A stretch of 64,000 nt of DNA from Pomphorhynchus laevis (GCA_012934845.2 WNNJ02001687.1:21625-85624), one strand, 5' to 3'; positions 11,456-21,885 are shown, counted from the first letter of the stretch. Made by a program: numbers and translations. The notes: generated by a model not told the origin, from the sequence alone.

Positions 11456-12041
11456 AACTACATAACAGCTTACCAAACATATATTCTTAGATTTAATCCT
11501 AAAAATTAATTCAGTTAAATCAGACAATTTTAACCTTTCTAATTGCGAATGGAAAAACGATTTAGATTTAGTAATAAGCTTATGTTTATTATTATTTGTT
11601 AATATTATTATTTTATCACGAGTTCATCAGAGAAAGAGGTTGGAAGTGTACTAGAACCTAAGCGGTAAATATTAGCGAGGTTTAAAGGGTATGGTAGAAG
11701 TGAAATGTATGGCAGGTTGTAGAAGTGATTGGATACGATTAATTGCAAGTTCTCGCTATCACAATGCCAGCATTCAGTAAGGCAGCAAGTCAGGGAGATT
11801 GTTGAAGAAATATGCTAATAACGAGATCGACTTTATGTAAGACGGAGCGGGTGTTAAGATGGCCAATGCAGAATAACGAATTTGTACAATGAATAACTAA
11901 TTATTTGTCCAGTGGGTTGCAAGACAAGAGTGCACTTGAGAGACAGTAAACACTGTGGTATTGAAAAGTTTAAAATATTGCAATTGACTAATAGAACTTG
12001 ACTTAATTTTTTTTTGGCAATACGGTGTTAAAGGGGAAAGG
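11456..12041. other. Unassigned spacer
   Basis: AT-rich to about 11620, then a more balanced stretch to 12040 with a T-rich run near 12010. No open frame with motifs and no repeat of any element named here was recognised. Confidence 0.4.
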
Positions 12042-12316
12042 ATTTGTGGAAGAATAATAATTGTTCTGATTGTGGCACGATATTATCCTCACAAGTATTG
12101 ATCCTATTTTTGATACAGCAGAGCGCTACTAATCAGCCTGGGTGGGTTTCATCAGCTGCTGACCCATACCTAAATTTTAAGTTTCGACCCTCGATTATTA
12201 TCTGCCTACTCCAAACACTGGTGCTGATCGGATTCGAAACTAAAACGTCTGTATTGCGATTCAACGCAACTAGGCTGGCAGCTCCAGTGGTGTAGATATA
12301 CATTTCTGTATAGTAC
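12042..12316 (+). repeat. Unnamed interspersed repeat, copy 1
   Basis: About 275 bases that recur nearby: the first ~165 bases (to about 12205) recur directly at 12435-12600, and the last ~100 bases (12215-12316) recur inverted at 12612-12712. The minus strand of the tail has 'gtttcgaatcc', one mismatch from a polymerase III B box, so a tRNA-derived SINE is possible. No convincing A box was found. Confidence 0.55.
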
Positions 12317-12434
12317 TTTTGGTAGGGTATCGTATTCTCACGATCTATTAGAAAGATACCCTATGTGTGTGATCTTCTACTCGGATACCTGTTTTTATGC
12401 TGCTTATTGCCATGATTATTTTTATTTTTATTTG

Positions 12435-12712
12435 ATTGCACCTGTGAGCTGAAATTGTTCTGATTGTGGCACGATATTGTCATCACAGGTATTAATCCTA
12501 TTTTTGATACAGCAGAACGCTACTAATCAGTCTGAGAAGGTCTCATCAGCTGATAACCGAGACTTACATTTCAAGTTTCGACTCTTATTATCTGCTTACT
12601 CCGTAAGCAGATACAGAAATGTATATCTACACTACCGGAGCAGCCAGCCTAGTGAATGTAGCGTTTAATCGGAATGCAGTCGTCCTGATTCGAATTCGAT
12701 CAGCACCAGTGT
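12435..12712 (+). repeat. Unnamed interspersed repeat, copy 2 with inverted tail
   Basis: The head 12435-12600 repeats copy 1 directly; the tail 12612-12712 is copy 1's tail in reverse. The switch lies exactly at a small hairpin (12589-12611: 'atctgcttac', three bases, 'gtaagcagat'), suggesting fold-back priming or a local inversion at the junction. Confidence 0.6.
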
Positions 12713-12714
12713 TG

Positions 12715-12965
12715 ATGTCTGCTTGACATCCACGAAAGCCGATTAATTCAATGTCGAGACGAGCACAATGATTACGCGTCGTGTGCGACATAAATTCGAG
12801 AACATCCGGAACAAGTGGCAGCTCAGGCTCAATCCGTACATCCAAGCAAACCTGCCTACAGCTGAAGCTAGGATGTCTCGCACAGTTGTGGTGAATAATG
12901 GTTGTGCCTTGCTATCTGCAGGAAAGAGAATGTCCGAGTGACGTCTCTTCTCCGCATATACATTT
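12715..12965 (-). pseudogene. LINE family B, REL-domain fragment (B6)
   Basis: Minus-strand translation contains 'LGHSLSC', a histidine-rich 'HHN' block, 'VCLDVRIEPELPLV' and 'CARLDIELIGFRG'. This is the order seen at the finger-REL junction of family-B LINEs (HALSC, RHN, V.(I/V)EP.L, RLD(I/V)). It is a partial, broken copy ending at the inverted repeat tail on its 3' side. Confidence 0.6.
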
Positions 12966-13029
12966 TGAGGCTATCATTTGAAGCTGCTAACCAAATTGAG
13001 CAGATATAGCGTCTCTGAATTCTTTAGTG

Positions 13030-13103
13030 TTTATTCCGAAATTTCGGAATAAAAATGTATAACGAGATAGAGAAATAATGTACAACAAGATAGTTGTACA
13101 TTA
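13030..13103. repeat. Two adjacent perfect inverted repeats
   Basis: 13030-13053 is a perfect 24-base palindrome ('tttattccgaaa' and its complement). 13076-13103 has 11-base arms ('taatgtacaac') around 'aagata'. They lie directly at the break point of the inverted LINE copy B1. They may be snap-back structures at an insertion junction, or simply short cruciforms. Confidence 0.6.
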
Positions 13104-13111
13104 AGCCATTA

Positions 13112-15505
13112 TTACGCTCCTTTATACGATACATAGTTATGAGCACATACCTCATCGTCAGACAACATTGGCATAATGCGTTCTAACTCCAATTTTGCTA
13201 ATTCACTCTTTAGTGACCGAATTTGAGTTAGCATTAATTCTTGTGTAGTCTGCAAATCGTGAAAAGACCCAAACGACTCTAGACAGAGCAAAAACTTTAA
13301 GGAATCTCCGTACGATCTTTCAGCTTCGAGATCAATGTTACCTAACCCAAGATTACCCATTGAAGTAGGAAGTGCTAGTAGTGAGTGTTGCGTCTATGTA
13401 AGTTGATCCACACCTAGAAGTATGTTTACGAACATTGTCAAGTGCACCTCAACAGAATCGTGGAACCAAGAAGATTCGATCGGACATGTGCGAGTAAGAT
13501 GAGTCCATGTATGTCTAAGCAACATAGTATAGGCTATATAAGCAATCTGCGGATCCACCTCTGCTATTTCAGACAGACTACCAAGACACTTTTTGCAGCG
13601 TTCAAACGTTCTTGTTAATCATTTTTTCACATACCTATCCGTACCGATAAAATACTCTAATAAGAAAATTCCGTCATTAAGAATATGAACACCCGGTCCT
13701 TTTCGCTCATTTTCTATATCTGATGACATAGCTCATAAATAATTTACATAGTTCTTAAATAATTTACATTTTGATGAATTCACGTAAAATCTGTATTTGG
13801 GATCGTGTTATAATAATGCTTTGAGAAATTTGAGTGCTTCGTTCATTGTTCCAACGAATGTTACATCATCAGCATACTTGCCTTAAAATAAATCCGCAAT
13901 CTGATCATGAATTCTCCAGATTAGAGGGATCGTTAACGTCGTAAAGGCAACCATGGTGAATGGATCACCCTGGGTAAAGCCTTGCTTTGACAACATTATC
14001 AGATTTCACATAGATAATAATAAATCATCTTCGTAAGTGTTTTGCAGGACAAAATCGAGCCTGACAAATACAAAACATTGACAAGAACACCAATTTACGA
14101 CTGATCCTAATAAATGCATTATAAGCATCGATGGTTAAGACACATTATTCGGGGATTTATCATATTCTCTCCTCACGCTGTGGACGGCATAATCTATCAA
14201 AGTTTTCTACCCCGCATAAAACTGAACATTTTGCGTTATCGTCTGAACAAATCTAGATACATGTTAAAGTAATGCCTTTCCGATTATGCTGGATAAACCT
14301 CCCCGATTCCTATCGGTCGAAAGCCTGGCTGCTTATCTAGCGCTATCAAGCGTGAAGTATGGAACGCTGCTAGTCATTTCAGCGATAAGTATTGGCGCCT
14401 AATTCTTCGAGCAAGAGGCCCAAAACATTAGCCAGTTCAAGCGATTCTCCCCAAACTAAGTGAGTGGTGGTCGTTAAGATGAAGCATCTATACCGGAAGG
14501 CCCTGCAGATGCGAAGGTTCGTTTGGCAGCTTTTACCGTCCATCGGCATTGATAGCTTCAAGAATCGTTGGATGAAATTGAAGATCACTCTAATACACAG
14601 AGTCTGGAATCATTGAAATGTCCTGGCAAGTTGCATCTGAATGTTTATCAAGCTGCGCATCTCGAACTTGTTTACCTTCAATAACATGATCAAGGCTAAG
14701 AGCGCCTTATGAACGATGATCCTCATCAAAGGATCCCATTGCTCTAGAGACCTTACTTTGTGACATCAAGTTGATGAATTGTAGTAGCCATGGTCTATTC
14801 GATTTTGTTGTTTTCACAGAAAGATCCGATTGAAGCGACCTAGCCTCGGCAAGTGGTTCCTTTAAGTTAATCCGCTTCCACATATCAAGTCGCCTCGCTA
14901 GAACCTTTCGTAATACGGAAATCTTTAGAAAAAGAAGGATGTTGTAGGACACACCGGCAAAAAATCGTAACTGACATTAACGCCTATCCATCATTGTCTG
15001 TAGCTGTTTCAGACATATTAAATATCCCGTTTAAATGGCTCATCAACTCTTTCACCTCATTTCATCTAGAAAAACGCATCAAATTCGGTCTAAAGCCAAT
15101 GACCTCGTAGAAAGCTGCTTCCAGTGTTGGCTCCTAGAGTGTCGTTAGACGTTTAACAGTCGTGTTCATAGATTGAGTTCTCCTGTAACTTGACAAATCC
15201 GTAATATTCTGTGTCATCAAAGAATGTTCAATCCCAGTTGCTCTGTCCGATATACCTGTGACGTATGTTCTATCGGTAATGATCCGCTGAACTCTGTTTG
15301 TACAGTGGGAAGCAACACAATTGGAACACATGCAGTTGGCTTTTTGATATCGACATCTCTTGCATACTGCTGCCTGACCATTGCATGATCAGCATGGATT
15401 TCGTTTGAAGGTATTCCACTCGGCATATTGTACTTGAACATATTGTACTTGAACATGGCTCTCCGCCAAACCTTTAGGGTTTTTTTCGACGACACCTTAG
15501 TTTTC
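13112..15505 (-). pseudogene. B1 inverted block: N terminus, RT and post-RT domain
   Basis: Reading leftward: a cysteine-rich start near 15380-15290 ('CKRCRYQKANCMCSNC'); 'MSQSKVSRAMGSFDEDHR' and 'KQVRDAQLDKH' (linker typical of this LINE lineage) at 14640-14760; RT words 'GFTQGDPFTMVAF' near 13980 and 'YADDVTFVGT' near 13880; then 'LLRHTWTHLTRT', 'LLALPTSMGNLGLGNID' and the frame 13112-13360 with a helix-rich tail. The same sequence of words occurs in B3 and B5. Multiple stops and shifts. Confidence 0.7.
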
Positions 15506-15509
15506 GTCA

Positions 15510-16080
15510 ATTTCAGGATGCCTTAGCCGTTAGATACGGATGGCTACCCCCGAATCAACCAGTAAATTGTACTTGTGGTGCTACGTTCGATATATGTCAT
15601 TGTCTTTCCTGCCAAGTATGTGGTCTTTCTACAGTAAGACAAAATACCTTAAGAAACTTTTTGGCTAAAATGTTTTTCCTAATTATAACATCTGTGGCGA
15701 TAGAACCTGTACTTCGCAGTTTACCAAGTAACACTGTATTCGAAAGATCGACTACGACGCTGGACATGAATGCTAGATTAGACGTAAAATGCAATGGCTT
15801 ATTTTGTGATATGATCTCTACGCCAATCTCTCTTGGACATTGGAATTTACAATCACTTAGCTACATCATATTATTTAAGTGATCCACAATCAAATCTAAG
15901 TTACCATGAAAAAAAGAAAACTAGGAAAGTACGAAGGACGCGTTTTAAAGTTTACTTTTACGCTTTCGTTGGATCATGTAATGGAGCATTGGGTGAGGAC
16001 GCGCAGATAATTTTTAAAATAATTGCACTAATTGAGTCTGAAAAAACAGTCGCCCATTTAATGTGTGCATAACCAAGATC
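15510..16080 (+). pseudogene. B1 forward block: zinc finger and REL domain
   Basis: Starts 'DALAVRYGWLPPNQPVNCTC' and continues 'CGATFDICHCLSC', then a serine-arginine-glutamine-asparagine block in place of the usual S-x-RHN, 'VAIEPVLRSLPSN' and 'NARLDVKCNGLF' (the REL region). The wording matches B2 (36.2-37.2 kb) and B3 (50.4-50.9 kb). After about 15890 the frame shifts and ends with 'YAFVGSCNGALGEDA', matching 'PMIFSTVGGIGLVA' of B2. Confidence 0.75.
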
Positions 16081-16216
16081 CCGTAGATTTTGGATTTTTA
16101 ATGGCCAAAACAGCTTCAGTAGCTTACATATTGAAAGATCGTGCCATGGTAAATTTACCTCTCTATGGGAGTGATACTTTTTCTTTTTTTCGTAATAATA
16201 AATTTCTTTATAAAAA

Positions 16217-16615
16217 ATATTTATACCCTTTTAATAGCAGTTTTCAAAATTGTAGATTATGAGAACACATATGTTCATTTATTTTCTCAAAATTAAGACT
16301 TTTGCAATTGCATTCATTTTCTATATTGTTTATAATATCATCATAACATAGATTTCAATTCTTTATTATAATTAAAAATCTCCGTTTTAATGGCGGTAAC
16401 AGCTTATACCTTATTTTAGGAATATATTTACTTAAATCTGACCCTATTATTTCTTTACTTTTAGAATTATTTAAAAGTCCGGCTATATTTATGTTATCTA
16501 TACATTTATTAATGAAGTTTATGGTTAATGTATATTTTCTATTGTTATTATTAACAATTATTGTCCGCTTATAGTATTTTATATTACAATAACTGTATAT
16601 TATACAACTTAACAT
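16217..16615 (-). mobile_element. Permuted PLE fragment, region upstream of RT
   Basis: Matches about 19840-20245 of the long copy on the same strand, including 'YTLTINFINKCIDNINIAGL' and 'SKEIIGSDLSKYIPKIRYKL'. About 86 codons remain open. Ends in AT-rich sequence with a hairpin at about 16661-16686. Confidence 0.85.
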
Positions 16616-16810
16616 ATCAGTTGTATAAGTTATTTTACAAGTTTCATAAGTCCATATATAAGTTGTATAAGTTATTATACAACTTAATCTTATTAGGTTC
16701 TTTCAGTATTTACGTTATACAATCTTTTTTATTTCTTTAATAATGTAATTTATGTACTAATTTAATTTAATCATTCAACTTTGTTCACTTGCGGTACAAA
16801 TTATTTTTAG

Positions 16811-16937
16811 ATCTAGATGGAAAAATTTTTGATTATTTCGATGGCATTCAGCATGTCAAGGACCGCATAATTAAATTCGTTGGTGATGCATCGGTGCGAA
16901 TAGAGGAAGATTATCTTCGGATTCTAAGATACTTTAG
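16811..16937 (+). CDS. TRNT1: TRNT1-like CCA-adding enzyme, exon a
   Basis: Host exon, 127 bp, bounded by 'ttatttttag' and 'gtaaaa'. Enters in phase 1 and leaves with two bases (AG). Translation: 'LDGKIFDYFDGIQHVKDRI' then 'IKFVGDASVRIEEDYLRILR' and 'YF'. This corresponds to the conserved class II CCA-adding enzyme region with motif D (E-D-Y-L-R), whose Asp and Arg select incoming CTP/ATP in known enzymes. The enzyme adds CCA to tRNA 3' ends in nucleus/cytosol and mitochondria. The catalytic DxD and RRD motifs should be in earlier exons, which I did not find between 1 and 16810. Intron to the next exon: 9391 bp. Confidence 0.93.
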
Positions 16938-17229
16938 GTAAAAAGAATTTTATTCACAAGAAGTCTTTTAATTAATTGCTCCATCGCAGTTTTTAATAAA
17001 CATTTTTTGATGATATACACAAATGTGTTTTAATAATGTGAATTATTAGTTGGCTATTTCTCCGAGAAAAATATAAAAATAGTATTATTTTTGAATTTTC
17101 GCGAATGCGATCTGTCTCTTCAGAAAACACTAGTCTTTATCTAATGCTGGCAGAGTTACCGGGAAAAACATTCCATGATTTATCTGGTATACTCTAATAT
17201 TAGAGGTACGTGGACGACTCATTTCATTG

Positions 17230-17573
17230 TATTTAATGCAAAACTAGAACTGCAATTCAGATACCTTGCTGAACATAAAAGATCTTACTATTTAATGAAA
17301 TGTTACATACGAAGATTCTGATAAACATATTTTATTTCTATACGTCGACATATTTTGTCAGCAAATGCTTAATACGGACATACATATTTAATGTAAAACT
17401 TTTTTAATGTATTTAATGCATTAAATACATATTTAATGTATTTTATGTAAAACTAGAACTTCAATTCAGATACCTTGCTGAACATAAAAGATCTTACTAT
17501 TTAATGAAATGTTACATACGCAGATTCTGACAAACATATTTTATTTCTATACGTCGACATATTTTGATAAAAT
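17230..17573 (+). repeat. Local direct duplication
   Basis: About 125 bases at 17230-17355 recur with few changes at 17440-17573 ('gataccttgctgaacataaa' and 'ctatacgtcgacatatttt' in both). The gap holds short 'atttaatgta' repeats. No coding content was recognised; an intronic tandem duplication. Confidence 0.8.
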
Positions 17574-17790
17574 TTTAAGAATTGCAACAATATGTAACGA
17601 TATTGGCGTTCTTCAAAATTATTTAAATAATTTAATAGATACATATTTGAGACTACCTTACTATAAAAATAACATCAAGCAGAAAATAGTAAAATATATA
17701 AATCAACACAGTAATATTAAAAATGAATATTCATTATTTGCTGAAATTTTTTTGGATGGATAATAAATATAATACTTTGTATTAGAACAT
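17574..17790 (+). mobile_element. Permuted PLE fragment, RT C terminus
   Basis: Open frame 'RIATICNDIGVLQNYLNNLI' through 'KQKIVKYINQHSNIKN', equivalent to the end of the 18284-18766 frame but on the opposite strand. It ends with the same stop context and 'tactttgtatta' of the family's 3' UTR. Confidence 0.85.
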
Positions 17791-18160
17791 GATACTAGAT
17801 AAAAAGGTACTAATAGTATAAATCAATAAATAATAAAATAATAAAGGTACTAATGATATAATACTAAATAAAAAGGGTTTATATCCATATATGAACGATA
17901 AAATATATATAATATATATAATTAAATCAGCTAACTGAGTCTACGTATTTAATATAATTATAAAAAAAAAACATAATAATGCTAAATCAAAATTTAATAA
18001 TTATATATTAAAATTAATAATTGTTTTTAGATTTTCTATAATTTATATCAAGTTAGAATAAAAAATTGAAATTAAAAAAAAATAAACGTTATTTTTATGA
18101 ATTGACTAATAAATAACAGACGTTGTATCAGAATAAGAATTAGAGGTCATCAGGAGGAAC

Positions 18161-18217
18161 TGCTATGCTATCAGGTTTCGGCCCCTAACTCCTCTACCCA
18201 ACATAGCAGCGGGGCCA
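18161..18217 (-). other. Pseudoknot-forming motif in permuted PLE 3' UTR
   Basis: On the minus strand: GGCCCC (18217-18212), then CTGCTATG (18210-18203), a ~16-base loop, GGGGCC (18186-18181), a short linker starting GAAAC, and CATAGCAG (18168-18161). The two helices interlock (5'P1-5'P2-3'P1-3'P2). The motif recurs at about 37870-37924 (+), 41620-41680 (-), 22685-22740 (+, one helix decayed) and 52360-52410 (+, first helix kept by paired changes, GCCTC with GAGGC). The topology resembles HDV-like ribozymes, but no P4 hairpin or catalytic cytosine can be assigned. Confidence 0.45.
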
Positions 18218-18283
18218 AATACATGCTAATGATGTATTTCCTCTGATAAAACTATCTAGTATCTTATTATAATACAAAGTATA

Positions 18284-19428
18284 TTATTTATTATCCATCC
18301 ATAAAAATTTGCCACTTAAGAGTTTAAATTTATTCTTTATATTATTGTGTTGATTTATATATTTTACTATTTTCTGCTTGATGTTATTTTTATAGTAACC
18401 TAGTTTAAAATATGTATCTATTAAATTATTTAAATGATTTTGAAGAAAGCCAATATCATTACATATTGTTGCAATTCTTAAAATTTCATTATTTAATGTA
18501 TTATATTTTATATTATATGGTATGCATGAATGCTCATGCAAAAATATGTTTCTTGTAAATTTAAATATGTCATCTTTACGATATAAATTAATAGTAGTTT
18601 TAGTTAATGTTAATTTAATGTTCATATCTAGATATACACCTTCTTTATCATTAATATTGGTTTTGCTAAGAATAAGGCTTTCTGGATAAATGTGCTCACT
18701 AATTGAATAAAAATTATTAGAATTAAATACACATATATCATCAATGTATCGAAACATATATTTCATATATTTATATTGTTTAGATTTAGTTTTTACACAG
18801 TTATGAACAAATTCATATTCTATAAAGCTTTAAAAACAAGTCAGCTATAATTAAGCTACTATTACCACCCATTGGAACACCTTTTACTTGTCTTAATATA
18901 GATGTCTCTACTTTTAAATAATTTTGATTTATAAACATTAAAGGATTCTATTAATTCAATTTTATCTATATATTTATATTTACTTAATGGTTTAATTTTT
19001 GTTAGATAGACGTCAAAATTATTGTAACATATATATGTATATCTTTTTCCGAATATAAGATTAATTAATTTTACTAACGCTTCTTTAATGTCTACTAAAT
19101 CTAGATTTGTATAAAGCGTACTAAAATCGTATGTATTTATATTTTGAAAATTTATTCCTTTTGTCTGTTCTAAAAATTCTTTTGTAGAATTAATACTAAA
19201 ATAGCGTTTTATACCAGTATTAATTTCAATTCCCTTGCAATATTTATTAAAATGTGCTTTAATTACTTTAAGTATTTTATTCATATAGACAGAAAGTGGT
19301 TTTAATGTACATTTAAACGCACTACATATGAACCTAGGTTTTTTTGGATTTTTATGTAATTTTGGATTCCAATATAATACAGGTATTGTTTTATTATCTA
19401 ATTCAACCTTTATACCCTTTTTATTCAC
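18284..19428 (-). pseudogene. Permuted PLE: reverse transcriptase core
   Basis: Frame 18862-19428 has 'VLYWNPKLHKNPKKPRFICS' (PLE RT motif 1-2 with the PKLHK signature) and 'YDFSTLYTNL' (motif A, catalytic Asp). 'GVPMGGNSSLIIADLF' (motif B) follows near 18860, and frame 18284-18766 holds 'FRYIDDICVF' (motif C, YIDD) and ends 'KFLWMDNK'. These are hallmarks of telomerase-related PLE RTs. No endonuclease follows the RT. One or two frame breaks separate motif B from motif C. Confidence 0.88.
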
Positions 19429-20551
19429 TTATAGAACAGTGACTTGTAATAATTGTTTCTAAACTCAACTCACTACGTTCATATGTTGGATTTACATTTA
19501 AATCATTAGAATTAATCTCTTTCATTAGTATATCATAATAAAGCTTTTTGCATATGAAGACAAAGTTATTACTAGCTTTATCAATAGTTGTTATTATATA
19601 GTTATCCTTTAATTTAGTAAGTTCTTTATACATATCTTTATTAATTTTATCTTTCCTTTTATAATTGTTTGTTATTTTCATTTTATTTTTAATTTTATCA
19701 AATATATAATCTTTCCAAATTTTTATCTTAGATATATTCGAGCTTTCACTATTAATCAGCTTACTAAAGTAATCATTTAAGTTATTATATAACGAACTGT
19801 AAATTTTATTTTTGTCGTTGTTGTTATTTAATCTATATTTATACCCTTTTGATAGCAGCTTTCTTAATTCACAATTTTCAATTAATTCTAGATTATGGGT
19901 ACATATATGTTCATTTATTTTATCAAAACTAATACTTTTACAATTGCATTCTGTTTCCATTATGTTTGTAATATTATCGTTACATATTGATTTTAATTCT
20001 TTATTATAATTACAAATGTTTCGTCCTAATGCTGGTAAGAGTTTATACCTTATTTTAGGAATATATTTACTTAAATCTGACCCTATTATTTCTTTACTTT
20101 TAGAATTATTTAAAAGTCCGGCTATATTTATGTTATCTATACATTTATTAATGAAGTTTATGGTTAATGTATATTTTCTATTGTTATTATTTACATTTAT
20201 TGTATGATTATAGTATTTTGTATTACAATAACTGTCTATTATACAACTTAGCCTATCATAGTCGTTAATTAATTTTTGATTTATTGAACATATGATATCT
20301 TTAGAAAAACTTCTTATATTTACATAAAGATCTTTTAGCTTATTATCACTTAAAAGTTGTTTTAACATTTCTAATTGTTCATTTATATACATATCTTTTT
20401 TAATATTTTTAACTCTATTTTTCCTATTCCTTTTATCACCATGACTTCTTGGTTTGCGTTTAACCGGATTATTATAATATAGTTGTTTATTATGTATTAT
20501 ACTACTTCTGCCAATTCCTTGTACCACGTCATTCAATCCTAATGGGTACAT
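19421..20551 (-). CDS. Permuted PLE: linker and pre-RT region, open frame
   Basis: 376 codons without a stop. The start methionine ('MYPLGLNDVVQGIG') is not a true start: in the copy at 35184 the same residues follow 'EKEDFWIKTLNS' of the GIY-YIG domain. Next come a basic tract ('KRKPRSHGDKRNRKNRVKN'), a helical asparagine-rich region, a 'TECNCKSISFDKINEHICTH' cysteine-histidine block (CxC ... C-x-H, possibly metal-binding), and 'IITTIDKASNNFVFICKKLY', the start of the RT N-terminal region. Codon use is very AT-rich. The terminal tract runs into the next frame near 19421, where a single break lies. Confidence 0.8.
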   Translation of the reverse strand: MYPLGLNDVVQGIGRSSIIHNKQLYYNNPVKRKPRSHGDKRNRKNRVKNIKKDMYINEQLEMLKQLLSDNKLKDLYVNIRSFSKDIICSINQKLINDYDRLSCIIDSYCNTKYYNHTINVNNNNRKYTLTINFINKCIDNINIAGLLNNSKSKEIIGSDLSKYIPKIRYKLLPALGRNICNYNKELKSICNDNITNIMETECNCKSISFDKINEHICTHNLELIENCELRKLLSKGYKYRLNNNNDKNKIYSSLYNNLNDYFSKLINSESSNISKIKIWKDYIFDKIKNKMKITNNYKRKDKINKDMYKELTKLKDNYIITTIDKASNNFVFICKKLYYDILMKEINSNDLNVNPTYERSELSLETIITSHCSISE

Positions 20552-20814
20552 GGAATTAAGCGTTTTAATTCAAAAATCTTCTTTTTCTAATAGTTTTTGA
20601 TTTAATATTGAAATGTTTTCTTCGATAATATGTTCTAAAATAAATAATTTACAGTTTTTAATATAATGTCAATATTAATTTTATTATAATTTAATTTAAT
20701 ATTATAATTTAATTTATTTAAAATAATTAATTATTTAAATTATTTAATAATATTAAATTATTTTTAATAATTTAATTTATTATAATTTTATTTAATATAA
20801 TTTTAATATCATTA

Positions 20815-21010
20815 AAACTTCTTTTAATTTATATCTTAAAGACGACATATTTAAATTCACAAGAAACGTATTTTGGCATGAGCATTTCTGCATCCCGTAT
20901 AATATTAAATATGATATAATAAGTAATGAAATTTAAAGAATTGCAACAATATTTAACGATTTGGCTTTAAATGATTTATAATAAATAATTTAATTTTTTT
21001 ATAGATTCAT
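20815..21010 (+). mobile_element. Permuted PLE fragment, RT C-terminal region
   Basis: Reads on the plus strand as 'KDDIFKFTRNVFWHEHFCIP' then 'YNIKYDI', like the 18.5 kb region but opposite in strand. Short and decayed. The preceding 20661-20814 is almost pure A/T with no feature. Confidence 0.8.
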
Positions 21011-21039
21011 TATAATAAGAAATAACAAAAGTAAATCAG

Positions 21040-21433
21040 TTTTTTGCAGTAGTCTGCCGCTGGTTACCAATCGAGCTAGCATGTGATTAACCTAGCCAGT
21101 CTCCTTTCGGCGCTGTGACGGATCGGCTATCCAACGTGTCGTCAACATCTATCTGATCGATCCCGCGAGCGCAGCTTGTCGCGTGAAGGTCCTCCGCGGG
21201 ACTGACGTCCACAATACTTCGACGATAAGCGGGATCATATACGCCCACGAAATCGTTTTCAGAGTCCGACCAATCCTCGTCCATAATATGTCGGCATTTC
21301 GAATCGTCGGAACATTCGACGAACCTCCACCCTATCACGAATCCTCGTCTGGAATGCTCTTCAACGGTGCTTTGGCGTTTCCTCTTTTGAGGGCCACGAA
21401 GATTCGCTGGAATAATTCTTTAGCTACTTTTAA
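21040..21433 (-). pseudogene. Possible family-A LINE tail (A2, left part)
   Basis: GC-richer than its flanks. An 83-codon minus frame (21087-21338) is acidic ('DEDWSDSENDFVGVYDP'), reminiscent of the acidic tail after the REL domain in A1. It is separated from the A2 REL fragment (21895-22445, same strand) by an inserted PLE piece. Assignment rests on position and composition only. Confidence 0.4.
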
Positions 21434-21885
21434 ATAAATTAAATCAGCTAACTGAGTCTACGTATTTAATATAATTATAAACAAAACAAAACATAATAAT
21501 GCTGAATCAAAATTTAATAATTATATATTAAAATTAATAATTGGTTTTAGATTTTCTATAATTTATATCAAGTTAATATAAAAAATTGAAATTTAAGAAG
21601 TCATTTTTAAATAATTTTGATTTATCAAAATATTTAAGGATTCTATTAATTCAATTTTATCCATATATTTATATTTACTTGATGTTTAATTTTTGTTAGA
21701 TAGGCGTTATAATTATTATAACATATATATGTATATCTTTTTCCGAATATAAGATTAATTAATTTTACTAACACTTCTTTAATATCTACTAAATCTAGAT
21801 TTGTATAAAGCGTACTAAAATCCTATGTATTTATATTTTGAAAATTTATTCCTTTTGTCTGTTCTAAAAATGTATCGTGCTAAAA
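21434..21885 (-). mobile_element. Permuted PLE piece inserted into LINE A2
   Basis: 21434-21590 matches the 3' terminal UTR (compare 17918-18080, same orientation). 21600-21885 matches the RT region at about 18910-19180. The intervening RT C terminus is deleted. It is flanked on both sides by GC-richer LINE A material. Confidence 0.8.

Larger units (their letters stand above)
13104..16080. mobile_element. LINE family B, copy B1, 5' part inverted
   Basis: One LINE in two opposite blocks. The minus block 13112-15505 encodes, from 15505 leftward, the N-terminal cysteine-rich region, linker, RT and post-RT domain. The plus block about 15510-16080 encodes the next part, finger plus REL domain. 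The two blocks together cover the protein with only a few dozen residues missing between them. The 5' end of the inverted block abuts the start of the 3' block, which is the geometry produced by twin priming during LINE integration. Both blocks are full of stops. Confidence 0.75.
17918..20660 (-). mobile_element. Permuted Penelope-like element, longest copy
   Basis: Minus-strand element running from the end of the GIY-YIG domain (about 20660) through a basic linker, the CxC region and RT to the 3' UTR, whose end ('ttagctgatttaat') lies near 17918-17935. The GIY-YIG part is truncated here but is seen intact in front of the same linker at 35184-35729, so the domain order is endonuclease then RT, as in the Naiad/Chlamys clade of PLEs. 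A few frame breaks; otherwise the best preserved copy in the window. Confidence 0.88.

Noticed and set aside
12215-12316. tRNA gene on the minus strand
   Set aside because: Only a B-box-like stretch; the T-stem closing pair is wrong and no A box or cloverleaf is seen.
18121-18260. Hammerhead ribozyme in the permuted PLE 3' UTR
   Set aside because: CTGATGA and GAAAC are present, but their order and pairing do not fit any hammerhead type; a pseudoknot reading fits better.
19421-20551. 376-codon frame as a host gene
   Set aside because: It continues the GIY-YIG to RT protein of the PLE, recurs at 1-975, 16.2 and 35 kb, and is not unique.
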